A stretch of 64,000 bases of DNA from an uncultured Muribaculaceae bacterium (GCA_910584055.1 CAJTZS010000005.1:62001-126000); one strand, 5' to 3'. Shown: positions 6,843 to 16,319, counted from the first letter of the stretch. The notes: generated by a model from the letters alone, not told the origin. Made by a program: numbers and translations.

Positions 6843-9578
6843 ATGAAGAGACTCTTTCTCTTAGGCATGGCAATCTGCATGTCGTGGATGCTTGGTTTGG
6901 CAGCCTATGGTGCGGATGTTAATTGTCATGGTCGCGTTATCGATGATCAGGGAGAACCCCTCATCGGCGCATTAGTGACAGTGCCTGGAACGAGTATCGG
7001 TGTTTCCACTGATCTCGACGGCACGTTCAGTTTGAAAGCTCCGAGCGGTAAAATGTTGAAATTCACTTATGTGGGTTATACAAGCTATGAAACGCTTGTT
7101 AAAACCAACATTGGTGATGTGGTGCTCAAGCCTGAAACTAAGATGCTTCAGGACGTGGTTGTGACACAGTCAAAGGCGCGTACGCGTGAGACACCGATCG
7201 CCATGTCTGAAATCACAGCTTCTCAAATAGAGGCGAAACTTGGAAACAAGGAATTTCCTGAGATTTTGAAAACCACTCCCGGTGTGTGGGCAACGCCCGA
7301 AGGCGGCGGTTATGGAGACGCAAAGATCAACATGCGTGGTTTCAAGGCTCCTAACGTGGCAGTGCTTGTGAACGGTATCCCGATGAATGATATGGAGTGG
7401 GGCGGTATTTACTGGTCTAACTTCGCAGGTCTCGGTGGTGTGACGACGAGTATGCAGACTCAGCGAGGTCTTGGTGCGGCTATCATTTCTTCACCTTCAA
7501 TCGGCGGTACGATCAACATTACAACCAAGGGTCTTGACGCTAAGCGAGGAGGTTCGATATGGTACGGTATGGGTAACAGCGGACTCAATGATATCGGTTT
7601 CAATGTGTCAACGGGCCTGATGAAGAACGGCTGGGCGATCAGCGTGCTCGGTAGCCGTAAATGGGGCGACGGATATATCCAGGGAACCCAATTCGAGGCA
7701 TGGAACTATTTTGTGAATGTATCCAAGAAAATCGGGGATAACCATCAGTTGTCACTGACAGCATTCGGTTCTCCACAATGGCACAACCAGCGTAACGTGG
7801 TTTACGGCACACTGTCAATTGAAAACTGGCAGAAGGCAAAGGAATATATGAACGGCGAGAGCATGTATCGCTACAATCCTCAGTATGGTTTCGATAACGA
7901 GGGGCGTCAGCGCACAGCTTATCGCAATCAATATCACAAGCCCATCATCTCTTTGAACCATATCTGGCAGATCAACGAGCGTTCATCGCTCTCTTCCGCT
8001 TTGTATGTATCGCTTGCATCCGGAGGAGGTTATTCGGGTCAGGGACGCACATCCGAGTATCGCGGTTATTGGAAAGGCGCGGAGAATGGTGCGATTACCA
8101 CGAAATTCCGTCGTCCTGACGGCACATTCGACTATGGCGCAATTCAGGATTTGAATGCAGCTTCTACAACAGGTTCTGAAATGGTAATGGCGCAGGGAGT
8201 CAACAGCCATGAATGGTATGGTCTTGTTTCAACTTATAAGAATGAAGTAATACCCAACAAACTTAACCTTACGGGAGGTATTGATGTGAGGTATTATGTA
8301 GGTCATCACCGCACTGAGATAACAGATCTTTATTCCGGTTTGTATTATATGGACGATACCGACAGGAAGAACGTAAAGGCAGAAAACAATTATCTTGCCA
8401 AAGATCCTAACTGGCAGTATCAGAAATTGGGTATCGGAGACGTGGTGTATAGGAACTATGACGGATTCACACATCAGGAAGGTATTTACGGACAGGGTGA
8501 ATACAAAATGCTTGACGGTGCCGTCACCACTTTCCTCGCAGGTTCGGTGAATGTGACGAGCTATCGTAAAAAAGATATGTTCTATTATGATGAAGAGCAT
8601 GGCACGACTCCATGGCACGCTTTCTTCGGAGGAACGATAAAAGGTGGTGCAAACTGGAACATTGACAAACACAACAATATATTTGTCAATGGAGGATATA
8701 TTTCGAAAGCTCCGTTCCTTTCTCGCGGTGTGTTCTTGAATCCGGAGACCAGCAATGCTGTAAACCCGAACCCGAAGAATGAGAAAATCGGTTCTTTTGA
8801 ACTCGGCTACGGTTTCCACTCCCCTGTGTTCTCAATGACCCTGAACGGTTATTACACCAAGTGGATGGACCGTTGCGACCGTGACACTCAGAAGCGCGGC
8901 CAGTTCAGAGGGGGCGCGTTGAACGGCGAGTGGTATTCAATGAGTCTTGAGAACGTTTCAGCTCAGCATATCGGAGTGGAATTCGATTTCACTTATATCC
9001 CGGTCCGTTGGATGGAAATAACCGGTATGTTCTCATGGGGCGACTGGAAATGGCTCAACAATCCCAAGGGTTATTATTATAACGAGCAGGGGCAGCCGCT
9101 TGCCGACCTGACCACAGGTGCTATCGCCTCGGGTCCTAACGCTCCCGACCATGTATGGAGTATCCTCAATCAGAAGAATCACAAAGTATGCGGTTCTGCG
9201 CAGACTACAGGTGCCCTCGGTGTGACATTCAAACCTTTCAAGGGTTTCCGCATCGGTGCCGACTGGACATTCAGCGCACGCAATTTCTCCGATTATTATC
9301 TTGATGCATCAAGCGCCCTCGTTACAAACGGTGAGATCTCTCTTTCCGATCCCTGGAGAATTCCATGGGGCAATGAGCTTGACCTTTCTGCAAGCTATAG
9401 TTTCAAGATCGGTGGTCTCAGAGCGACGCTCTACGGCAATGTATACAACCTTTTCAATTATTTCTATGTTAAGGACGCGCAGACTCCTTTCAATGAAAAC
9501 GGGACATGGAGCAACGCCACCTATGCCGTTTATTCGTTCGGCCGCACATTCTCACTGAAATTAAAAATTAATTTCTAA
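6843..9578 (+). CDS. TonB-dependent outer-membrane receptor
   Basis: 911 residues: signal peptide (1-24), carboxypeptidase-like regulatory domain (about 25-105, GRVIDDQGEPLIGALVTV), plug (about 110-225, LQDVVVTQSKARTRETPIAM and INMRGF) and a 22-strand-type barrel ending in phenylalanine (KLKINF). It imports an unknown substrate using TonB/ExbBD energy. There is no SusD partner; instead an OB-fold-like lipoprotein gene follows after 12 bp. The regulated leader (promoter, short ORF, hairpin) suggests conditional expression. The ligand cannot be inferred from sequence alone. Confidence 0.9.
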   Translation: MKRLFLLGMAICMSWMLGLAAYGADVNCHGRVIDDQGEPLIGALVTVPGTSIGVSTDLDGTFSLKAPSGKMLKFTYVGYTSYETLVKTNIGDVVLKPETKMLQDVVVTQSKARTRETPIAMSEITASQIEAKLGNKEFPEILKTTPGVWATPEGGGYGDAKINMRGFKAPNVAVLVNGIPMNDMEWGGIYWSNFAGLGGVTTSMQTQRGLGAAIISSPSIGGTINITTKGLDAKRGGSIWYGMGNSGLNDIGFNVSTGLMKNGWAISVLGSRKWGDGYIQGTQFEAWNYFVNVSKKIGDNHQLSLTAFGSPQWHNQRNVVYGTLSIENWQKAKEYMNGESMYRYNPQYGFDNEGRQRTAYRNQYHKPIISLNHIWQINERSSLSSALYVSLASGGGYSGQGRTSEYRGYWKGAENGAITTKFRRPDGTFDYGAIQDLNAASTTGSEMVMAQGVNSHEWYGLVSTYKNEVIPNKLNLTGGIDVRYYVGHHRTEITDLYSGLYYMDDTDRKNVKAENNYLAKDPNWQYQKLGIGDVVYRNYDGFTHQEGIYGQGEYKMLDGAVTTFLAGSVNVTSYRKKDMFYYDEEHGTTPWHAFFGGTIKGGANWNIDKHNNIFVNGGYISKAPFLSRGVFLNPETSNAVNPNPKNEKIGSFELGYGFHSPVFSMTLNGYYTKWMDRCDRDTQKRGQFRGGALNGEWYSMSLENVSAQHIGVEFDFTYIPVRWMEITGMFSWGDWKWLNNPKGYYYNEQGQPLADLTTGAIASGPNAPDHVWSILNQKNHKVCGSAQTTGALGVTFKPFKGFRIGADWTFSARNFSDYYLDASSALVTNGEISLSDPWRIPWGNELDLSASYSFKIGGLRATLYGNVYNLFNYFYVKDAQTPFNENGTWSNATYAVYSFGRTFSLKLKINF

Positions 9579-9590
9579 GCACTCACAGAA

Positions 9591-11657
9591 ATGAAAACAT
9601 ATATAAAGAATACACTTCTTGCAGGAGCTGTGGCGCTTGGTATGGCATCCTGCAGCGAGAACAGCTGGAATGATCACCTTGACGGTTTCCAGGCAGGTCC
9701 GGATTTCTCGAACGTGCAGACATTGGACTATACCCTCACCGATGCCGATTATGAGAGCATTGCATCAAATTCCGCTAACAAAGCGCAGGCGGAATCAGCA
9801 GGTTTTGCGGATGAACTTGCCGCGGTGAAGAGTCTGCATTACCTTAACGGTCAGATAACTCCGGCAAATTACATCCCCAATTTCCTGACGGATCCGAATT
9901 TTAAATATTTCACTTTGTCACAGGGTTCGGCAATCAATATCACCTACAGGATTGCCAATGACCTGCCGGCGAAGATGATCGGTCTCAATGCTGCGTCGCA
10001 ATATCGTGTAACTTCCGATGACTATAAGCAGGTTTACGGAAGTGACACCGATTATGCCGATGCGTTCTCACCGTCACATTCCGCCAAAGATAATCTTCCC
10101 GCATTGCTCCTCGAGCGGCTTCCGGATGCAGAAAACGGCGACTACGCTGTTGTGCAGTATAACAATTCAGAGACAGATCCAGTGTTCGGTTCTGTGCCGG
10201 CTCCTGGTCCGGATGAACCGGCTTTCGAAGAGAGCAACGTGCTCGGAAAAGTAGCGGTTGACGATGTTATTGAAGTTAACGGAATTGTGACTGCGATATG
10301 CAAACAAGGGTTCATTCTCACCGACAAGGGCGGCTCTATACTTGTATATTTTGGCAAGAGCTACGATGATTCCTACACTATCGGTCAGCAACTCTCAATC
10401 TCAGGCAAAGTTTCAGTATATAATTATGGTTTCCAGATTGACAATGGCAAAGGCAACCTCACATCGATAAAGGATATGGGAAAAGCCGCTTCTGTGAAAT
10501 ATCCGGCGCCTGTTGTCGCTACCGGCAGTGTCATGGACGATGCAGTAAATGCCAAGGCGGAAGCAACAGCCGTATATGTGCAGATGACCGGCAAGCTGAC
10601 TAAATCATGGTATGAGAAGGGTCAGTATTATAACTACAATGTAGCTGTAGAGGGTGCCACCGCAGCGACAGGAAGCCTTTACCAACTCCCTGACGCGATT
10701 GCGGAGACTCTTGAAGACGGAGCTGATTATACCTTCACGGGATATTTTACAAGCATCAGCGGCGGCAAGTACTATAATGTGCTTGTTACAGAAGTGAAAG
10801 CTGCGGGCAGCAAGAAAGTGCGCAGTGTCGTAACACGTGCTGCTTCGATTCCTTCCGTGAATACATATGCCGTGTATCAGTTCAATGGCGAGAAATGGAG
10901 TGTGCCTTCCGATGTGACGGTTCTGCAGCCTTCGGATTATGTTGAGATGGGTTCAAATTATGGAAACCTCGAGCCTGACCAGGCGGAGAGATGCATTCCA
11001 CTCTTCGTGAACAAGAAGTTCCCGTATGCGGCTGAAGATGATGTCAGATATGTGGTTTATCGCTATTACACCGGCGGCTCTACGGTGCTTCGTTGCGAGC
11101 AGTATACTTTCACAGGAGGTAAATGGGAGAATACAGTTTCCAACGGCGGTATAGTAACCGAAACCCAGCAGTTCGTGTTCAAACCCACAGGTTGGGTGCT
11201 TGATCCATCTGTGACCCTTCTTCTCCCTGCAGGCAAGAACAAACCCACAAGCATGTGGTTCTATCAGGCTGTTGTTGACTGGGTTCGCGACAATGTTCCG
11301 GATGCAGCCTCCAAATGGTGTGACAGCTATGGCACAGGAGAGTATTATTCCGGTTGCTCCGCATATCAGGGCAATGTCAACATCAACTCCTCTTATGCTA
11401 CACTTGTAGGTTACTATCCCAGCGTGGCAGCAGAAGAAATGGTGGCATTGATGAAGGAACGCTTTGAGAAAGAAACTGGACCGGGCGCATTGTCAACTCT
11501 TTATCCCAACATGGCTCCGACCAATGGCCTCGAACCGACGGTTACTGTCACCTTTACGGCATGGACTACAGGAGGAGTGAATGTGGAATATACAATTGTC
11601 TGGAAATGTGTAGCCAAGGGTAAGTTTGAGTTCGTTTCCTGCACTTGGAACGACTAA
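9591..11657 (+). CDS. Lipoprotein with OB-fold-like domain, partner of the TonB receptor
   Basis: 688 residues with a lipoprotein signal (GMASC, Cys21). About residues 205-290 (VNGIVTAICKQGFILTD...GQQLSISGKVSVYNYGFQI) resemble the OB-fold domains found in secreted Bacteroidetes proteins. A second stretch near 310-400 (MTGKLTKSWYEKGQYYNYNV...YTFTGYF) looks like a divergent repeat of it. The C-terminal 260 residues are unrecognised. It is 12 bp behind the receptor gene and is likely translated from the same transcript, so it probably acts at the cell surface with the receptor. Ligand unknown. Confidence 0.6.
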   Translation: MKTYIKNTLLAGAVALGMASCSENSWNDHLDGFQAGPDFSNVQTLDYTLTDADYESIASNSANKAQAESAGFADELAAVKSLHYLNGQITPANYIPNFLTDPNFKYFTLSQGSAINITYRIANDLPAKMIGLNAASQYRVTSDDYKQVYGSDTDYADAFSPSHSAKDNLPALLLERLPDAENGDYAVVQYNNSETDPVFGSVPAPGPDEPAFEESNVLGKVAVDDVIEVNGIVTAICKQGFILTDKGGSILVYFGKSYDDSYTIGQQLSISGKVSVYNYGFQIDNGKGNLTSIKDMGKAASVKYPAPVVATGSVMDDAVNAKAEATAVYVQMTGKLTKSWYEKGQYYNYNVAVEGATAATGSLYQLPDAIAETLEDGADYTFTGYFTSISGGKYYNVLVTEVKAAGSKKVRSVVTRAASIPSVNTYAVYQFNGEKWSVPSDVTVLQPSDYVEMGSNYGNLEPDQAERCIPLFVNKKFPYAAEDDVRYVVYRYYTGGSTVLRCEQYTFTGGKWENTVSNGGIVTETQQFVFKPTGWVLDPSVTLLLPAGKNKPTSMWFYQAVVDWVRDNVPDAASKWCDSYGTGEYYSGCSAYQGNVNINSSYATLVGYYPSVAAEEMVALMKERFEKETGPGALSTLYPNMAPTNGLEPTVTVTFTAWTTGGVNVEYTIVWKCVAKGKFEFVSCTWND

Positions 11658-11669
11658 TGCCGGGAATTA

Positions 11670-11733
11670 CACCCATCCATAATAAAAACAACCGCATCGA
11701 ATTCGATGCGGTTGTTTTTATTATGGATGGGTG
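11670..11733. terminator. 64-bp perfect palindrome, bidirectional terminator
   Basis: Bases 11670-11701 are exactly complementary to 11702-11733, centred on GAATTC. The stem holds a GC-rich core flanked by AAAAAC/GTTTTT tracts, giving a T-run in both directions. It lies between convergent genes (the lipoprotein on +, htpG on -) and would terminate both. Perfect symmetry of this length with no loop is rare for a terminator. Confidence 0.85.
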
Positions 11734-11742
11734 GTTTCGGAA

Positions 11743-13788
11743 TTACAGGAGGGCTGCGGAGCGGCGGATGAATGCCGACAGCGCTTCACCTTTCAGAAGG
11801 TCGCTCTGCAGGAGCGCGAGGTCAATGATCTGCTTGACGTTTGCCACGCCTGCGGCATATTCCTTGATGATGCCTTCCTCTTTTTCGCGGCTCTTGCTTA
11901 CTTCGGCTTCAAGGTCAGACACCTGTTTGTTGATGGTGTCCTTGTCTGCGTCTTTCTCGTCAAGTTTCTTGCGGAGATCGGAAATCTGGGTGTTGAACGA
12001 TTCGATTTCTTCGCGTATCGGTTTAACCACTGATTCAACACTCTTTTCAGCGCCTTCGAGGATGCGTTTCACGGCGGGTTGCTCAGTGTTTATCACTAAG
12101 GAATACATATCGGGCATCTGACCGTAGAAATTCATGCCCGGCTGCATCGCCGCCATATCCTTCATGCGTCGCATCATCTCGTTTTGCGTTATGACTGCCG
12201 GAGCGTCTTTTTCTGACAGGGCATTGTATTCCACGATGAAATTCGTATCCTTGACTTCCGGCATCTGAGTTCGGAATATGCTTGTCAGCATATCTGCCTG
12301 CAGAGGAGTGAGGTCAGCCTTCTTCTCATTATCTTTCTGTATGAGACGTTCGGGGGTGTCGGAATCGACACGCACGAAACGTGTTTTCTCAAGTTTGCTT
12401 TCAAGCATGCCGACAGCGTGCTGGTCGAGCTGTCCGTTAAGCAGAAGTACGTTGTAGCCTTTCTCTTCGGCACCTTGGATGTATGCATATTGTGCATTCT
12501 TGTCGGAGGCATAAAGATAGATGACGCTTCCCTCTTTGTCGGTCTGGTTGGCTTCGACGAGAGCGCGGTATTCATCAAGAGTATAATAATTGCCGTTCAC
12601 ATCCTTAAGCAGGAAGAACTTCTTGGCAGACTCATAGAACTTTTCGTCAGTGAGCATGCCGTATTTGATGAAGACTTCTATGTCGTCCCATTTCTTCTCA
12701 AACTCCTTGCGGTCGTCCTTGAACATCTTGTCAAGTTTCTCAGCCACTTTCTTGGAGATGTAAGATGAAATCTTTTTCACTTGCTGGTCAGCCTGCAGGT
12801 AGCTGCGGCTCACGTTCAATGGTATATCCGGCGAGTCAATCACACCTTGCATGAGCATCATGAACTCGGGCACGACACCCTCCACCTGATCCGTGACATA
12901 AACCTGGTTGCAGTAAAGTTGGATGCGGTTGCGCGTGATGTCGATATTGTTTTTGATTTTCGGGAAATAGAGGATTCCTGTAAGGGTGAAGGGATAGTCA
13001 ACGTTGAGGTGAATCCAGAACATCGGGTCTTCCTCTCCCGGTTTCAGTTCATGGTAGAACTTGAGGTAATCCTCGTCGGTAAGTTCTGTCGGTTTCTTAG
13101 TCCACAACGGTTCGGTGGCGTTGATAACCTTGTCTTTGTCTGTGTCGACATACTTGCCGTCTTTCCATTCCTGCTCCTTGCCGCTGATGACGGGAACGGG
13201 TAGGAAACGGCAATATTTCTTGAGAAGAGTGTCGATACGTGCCTGTTCAAGGAATTCCTTGTTGTCATCGTCGATATATAGGATGATGTCCGTGCCGCGT
13301 TCGGTTTTCTCAATCTCCTTCATTTCATATTCAGGACTGCCGTCGCAGCTCCACTCAACAGCTTTAGCGCCCTCTTTATAGGACAACGTGCGTATAACTA
13401 CTTTCTTCGACACCATGAACGCGGAATAGAACCCGAGACCGAAGTGTCCGATGATAGAGTTCGCGCTGTCCTTATATTTGGCAAGGAACTCCTCCGCGCC
13501 GGAGAATGCTATCTGGTTGATATATTTGTCAACGTCTTCGGCATCCATGCCTATGCCGTGGTCGGAAACCGTCAGCGTGCCGGCTTCCTTGTCTACTGAC
13601 ACCTTCACGTTCATTTCACCGAGTTCACCCTTGAACTCACCGAAAGAGGCGAGGGTTTTCAGTTTCTGGGTTGCATCGATAGCGTTTGAAACGAGCTCGC
13701 GTAGAAAGATTTCATGGTCGCTGTATAAGAATTTTTTGATAACGGGGAATATATTTTCAGTAGTAACCCCGATTTTTCCTGTTGCCAT
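11743..13788 (-). CDS. htpG: Molecular chaperone HtpG (Hsp90)
   Basis: 681-residue ATP-dependent chaperone. The N-terminal GHKL ATPase motifs are present: FLRELVSNAIDATQKL, DHGIGMD and GHFGLGFYS. The middle and dimerisation domains follow at normal length. The frame extends upstream to 13821, but the ATG at 13788 gives the conserved start MATGKIGVTTENIFP and is preferred. It is monocistronic and convergent with the upstream lipoprotein gene. No clear TAnnTTTG promoter was found upstream, so heat-shock-type or weak control is possible. Confidence 0.96.
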   Translation of the reverse strand: MATGKIGVTTENIFPVIKKFLYSDHEIFLRELVSNAIDATQKLKTLASFGEFKGELGEMNVKVSVDKEAGTLTVSDHGIGMDAEDVDKYINQIAFSGAEEFLAKYKDSANSIIGHFGLGFYSAFMVSKKVVIRTLSYKEGAKAVEWSCDGSPEYEMKEIEKTERGTDIILYIDDDNKEFLEQARIDTLLKKYCRFLPVPVISGKEQEWKDGKYVDTDKDKVINATEPLWTKKPTELTDEDYLKFYHELKPGEEDPMFWIHLNVDYPFTLTGILYFPKIKNNIDITRNRIQLYCNQVYVTDQVEGVVPEFMMLMQGVIDSPDIPLNVSRSYLQADQQVKKISSYISKKVAEKLDKMFKDDRKEFEKKWDDIEVFIKYGMLTDEKFYESAKKFFLLKDVNGNYYTLDEYRALVEANQTDKEGSVIYLYASDKNAQYAYIQGAEEKGYNVLLLNGQLDQHAVGMLESKLEKTRFVRVDSDTPERLIQKDNEKKADLTPLQADMLTSIFRTQMPEVKDTNFIVEYNALSEKDAPAVITQNEMMRRMKDMAAMQPGMNFYGQMPDMYSLVINTEQPAVKRILEGAEKSVESVVKPIREEIESFNTQISDLRKKLDEKDADKDTINKQVSDLEAEVSKSREKEEGIIKEYAAGVANVKQIIDLALLQSDLLKGEALSAFIRRSAALL

Positions 13789-13954
13789 ATCTTGGGTCAA
13801 ATTAAATGAAATTATTGTCAAACTTTATAGGGCGCCAAATCCTTGCGTCCCAATTAATGCATAATCAAATTCCGTGCCATTTCATGTTGTGCCACATTAT
13901 TGATATAAACAACTAATGCCTTTATAAAGATTGTTAAATTCCCGTTTATCGCAC

Positions 13955-14266
13955 TGAACATTATTCCTCGCAGAGCCGCAGAGGGCGCAAAGGTTTGACA
14001 CTTGTCTTTTAGGGTCGTGAACTCCCGGCTGAGTGGCAGAGCCTGCCGCGGCGATTTTAGCGACAGGCTCTGCTCCTCGGCAGGAGTGGACACGACCTCT
14101 GACAACCGGATATGAAGGCTCTGCCACTCTGCGGCTCTGCGAGGTAAAAAATGACGCGTCGGTGCCTATAGCCGGACGGGGAGCTGCTTGTCTCCCCCCC
14201 CCCCATCCGGCTATTGGCTTAGACACATTTGGTTTAATCAGTGAGATAAATGGAAATTTAGGGGTG
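13955..14266. repeat. Structured dispersed non-coding element, long copy
   Basis: This 312-bp intergenic element shares its left 46 bp (13955-14000, two mismatches) and its right end (about 14204-14266, several substitutions) with 57144-57286. The interiors differ. The long copy holds nested inverted repeats. An 18-bp pair lies at 13966-13983 and 14127-14144. A 13-bp pair lies at 14032-14044 and 14116-14128. A third pair is at 14036-14045 and 14064-14073. A C11 homopolymer is at 14194-14204. No coding frame is credible. It looks like a mobile or REP-like structured repeat; the family is unknown. Confidence 0.75.
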
Positions 14267-14290
14267 TAAGGCGCGTGATCAAGTGGTTTA

Positions 14291-14322
14291 ATTGACGATT
14301 TTGGAAAATTTCATTAAATTTG
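14291..14322 (+). promoter_or_regulatory. Promoter of the sulfatase gene
   Basis: ATTG at 14291-14294 and TAAATTTG at 14315-14322 with a 20-bp spacer fit the Bacteroidetes consensus. The predicted transcript starts near 14327, about 40 nt before the ATG at 14369. Confidence 0.65.
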
Positions 14323-14368
14323 TGGACGGAAAAATCTAATATCATTATAATAATTGCCAATTGTTGCT

Positions 14369-15985
14369 ATGAATGCTTTTATTTCGAATTCAATTTTCAA
14401 GCGCAGTGCCGCATGCTGCGTAATGACTTCATTGTTAACATCCACCGTTGCTTTGGGGGCGAAGAATGGCTGTCTCCCCGCCTCGGCTGACAAAAATGAC
14501 AAACATCCCAATATCTTGTTTTGCGTTGCTGACGATGCCGGTCATTTCGGTGCCTATGGTTACAAGTGGGTATATACCCCGAATTTTGATCGCGTGGCCC
14601 GCAATGGGATACTTTTCGAGAGTGCCTTTACATGCAATTCCAAGTCCGCTCCTTCAAGGGCGTGTATGCTCACGGGTCGCAACTCCTGGCAACTCGAAGA
14701 GGCGGCAAACCATTGGTGCGAGTATCCTCTGAAATTTGTATCTTTTCCGGAGGTATTGAAAAAACATGGATATCAGACGGGTTACACAGGAAAAGGATGG
14801 GGACCCGGCATTGCGAAGACTGCCGATGGAAAGGATCGGAAACTGACTGGAAAAACATATAATAAGCGAAAGTTGATTCCTCCGACTAATTCAATATCAA
14901 AGGTGGATTATGCTGCGAATTTTAAGGATTTCCTTGATGAACGGGATTTAGGGAAACCCTTCTGTTTCTGGTATGGAGCACGCGAACCGCACAGGGGGTA
15001 TGAATATGCTTCCTCCGCACGTTACGGTAAGCATACATCGGATATTGATTCTGTTCCGGCTTATTGGCCGGATAATGAAACCGTGCGTACGGACATGCTT
15101 GACTACGCTGTGGAAATAGAGCATTTCGACAATCATTTAGGTAAGATGCTCGCCCTATTGGATTCCGTCGGTGAGCTTGACAACACTATCGTGATTGTGA
15201 CTTCTGACCACGGCATGCCTTTTCCCAGGGTGAAGGGTCAGGATTATTATTTTTCAAATCATATACCGATGGCGGTGATGTGGGGTAATGGGTTAAGGAA
15301 TCCCGGCAGACGAAGCAATGATCTTGTGAGTGTCATCGATTTTGCACCTACGCTCCTTGAAGTTGCCGGAATTGACGGGGTGTCAAACGGGATGCAGCCG
15401 ATAGAGGGTAAAAGTTTCGTTGACATAATCAATGACAGACGTGATGTTTCAATCGACAGGAGTGTAATGATGATGGGAAAGGAGCGTCATGATGTGGGAA
15501 GACCGGATGACCAGGGGTATCCTATGAGGTCTATACTTAAGGGTAATTATCTCTATATCCATAATTATGAGTCTGCACGTTGGCCGGCAGGCAATCCGGA
15601 AACAGGCTATATGAACATAGACGGAAGCCCTACCAAGACCGAGATAATAAATGCCCGTCATAATCCTGCCACGAAAATCTATTGGGATCTCTCGATGGGG
15701 AAAAGGGGAGAACGGGAGCTTTATGATATAAGTGTAGATGCATTGTGCATGAACAACCTCAGTGAAAGACCTGAATATAGAAAAATTGTTGACGCTCTTG
15801 AAAGAGAGATGTCAGAGAGACTGAAGAAGCAAGGAGACCCACGAATGTTTGGCAATGGAGATATTTTCGATAAATATCCGAACATGTGCCCGGCTCATAT
15901 GTATTGGAACCGTAAGCGTGCTGGTGAGGAAGTTCCCGCCACGTGGATCAATGATACGGACTTCGACAGCGACCTTTCGGAATAA
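14369..15985 (+). CDS. Ser-type sulfatase (secreted)
   Basis: Alkaline-phosphatase-fold sulfatase, 538 residues. The formylglycine motif is S-A-P-S-R at residues 93-97 followed by ACMLTG, so Ser93 would need oxidation by an anaerobic sulfatase-maturating enzyme. Early metal-ligand aspartates (VADDAG) and the late SDHGMP motif are present. A hydrophobic N-terminus (about 1-32) suggests export. Overall it resembles heparan N-sulfatase-type S1 enzymes, but substrate is not certain. The frame continues upstream to a TTG at 14354; the ATG at 14369 is a better start. No glycan-utilisation genes flank it. Confidence 0.88.
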   Translation: MNAFISNSIFKRSAACCVMTSLLTSTVALGAKNGCLPASADKNDKHPNILFCVADDAGHFGAYGYKWVYTPNFDRVARNGILFESAFTCNSKSAPSRACMLTGRNSWQLEEAANHWCEYPLKFVSFPEVLKKHGYQTGYTGKGWGPGIAKTADGKDRKLTGKTYNKRKLIPPTNSISKVDYAANFKDFLDERDLGKPFCFWYGAREPHRGYEYASSARYGKHTSDIDSVPAYWPDNETVRTDMLDYAVEIEHFDNHLGKMLALLDSVGELDNTIVIVTSDHGMPFPRVKGQDYYFSNHIPMAVMWGNGLRNPGRRSNDLVSVIDFAPTLLEVAGIDGVSNGMQPIEGKSFVDIINDRRDVSIDRSVMMMGKERHDVGRPDDQGYPMRSILKGNYLYIHNYESARWPAGNPETGYMNIDGSPTKTEIINARHNPATKIYWDLSMGKRGERELYDISVDALCMNNLSERPEYRKIVDALEREMSERLKKQGDPRMFGNGDIFDKYPNMCPAHMYWNRKRAGEEVPATWINDTDFDSDLSE

Positions 15986-16002
15986 AAAATTAATCATAAC
16001 GC

Positions 16003-16034
16003 GAATGCGGCCGGTTTCGCAACCAGCCGCATTC
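16003..16034 (+). terminator. Hairpin after the sulfatase gene
   Basis: GAATGCGGC-c-GGTT (16003-16016) pairs with AACC-a-GCCGCATTC (16021-16034) around a TCGC loop, with one mismatch. There is only a short T-rich tail afterwards. Position 18 bp after the sulfatase stop supports a terminator role. Confidence 0.6.
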
Positions 16035-16237
16035 AAGTGTTTTCCATAATACTTTTTCGAACTAACCTAACATCATGAAACGATTTTCTTTATACCTATA
16101 GAACATCACCGGCTTGAAAAAGTTCAAAAAACGAAAAAATTTTTTCAAAAAAATAAATTTCCTATTTATCGCGCTGATTCAAATCATCATACGTAGTCTG
16201 AGCAACTATATGTGGAGGATATCGCAGAACCCTCAAA

Positions 16238-16319
16238 TGTAGGGATGCTCCCCGGAACATCCGATGACAGACACCTGATCATTATGTCGTTGGCGGATGC
16301 ACCAGGGTGCGTCCCTACA
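16238..16319. repeat. REP/BIME-like element, copy 1
   Basis: TGTAGGG at the left and CCCTACA at the right enclose two short hairpins facing each other (stems 16243-16251/16254-16262 and 16295-16303/16306-16314). Each hairpin is preceded, on its own strand, by GTAG, the hallmark of REP sequences mobilised by RAYT transposases. A second 82-bp copy is at 56617-56698. Confidence 0.7.

Noticed and set aside
13897..14269. Overlapping frames of 78-109 codons in the 14-kb gap
   Set aside because: They consist of the structured repeat element; both strands are open merely because of its composition.
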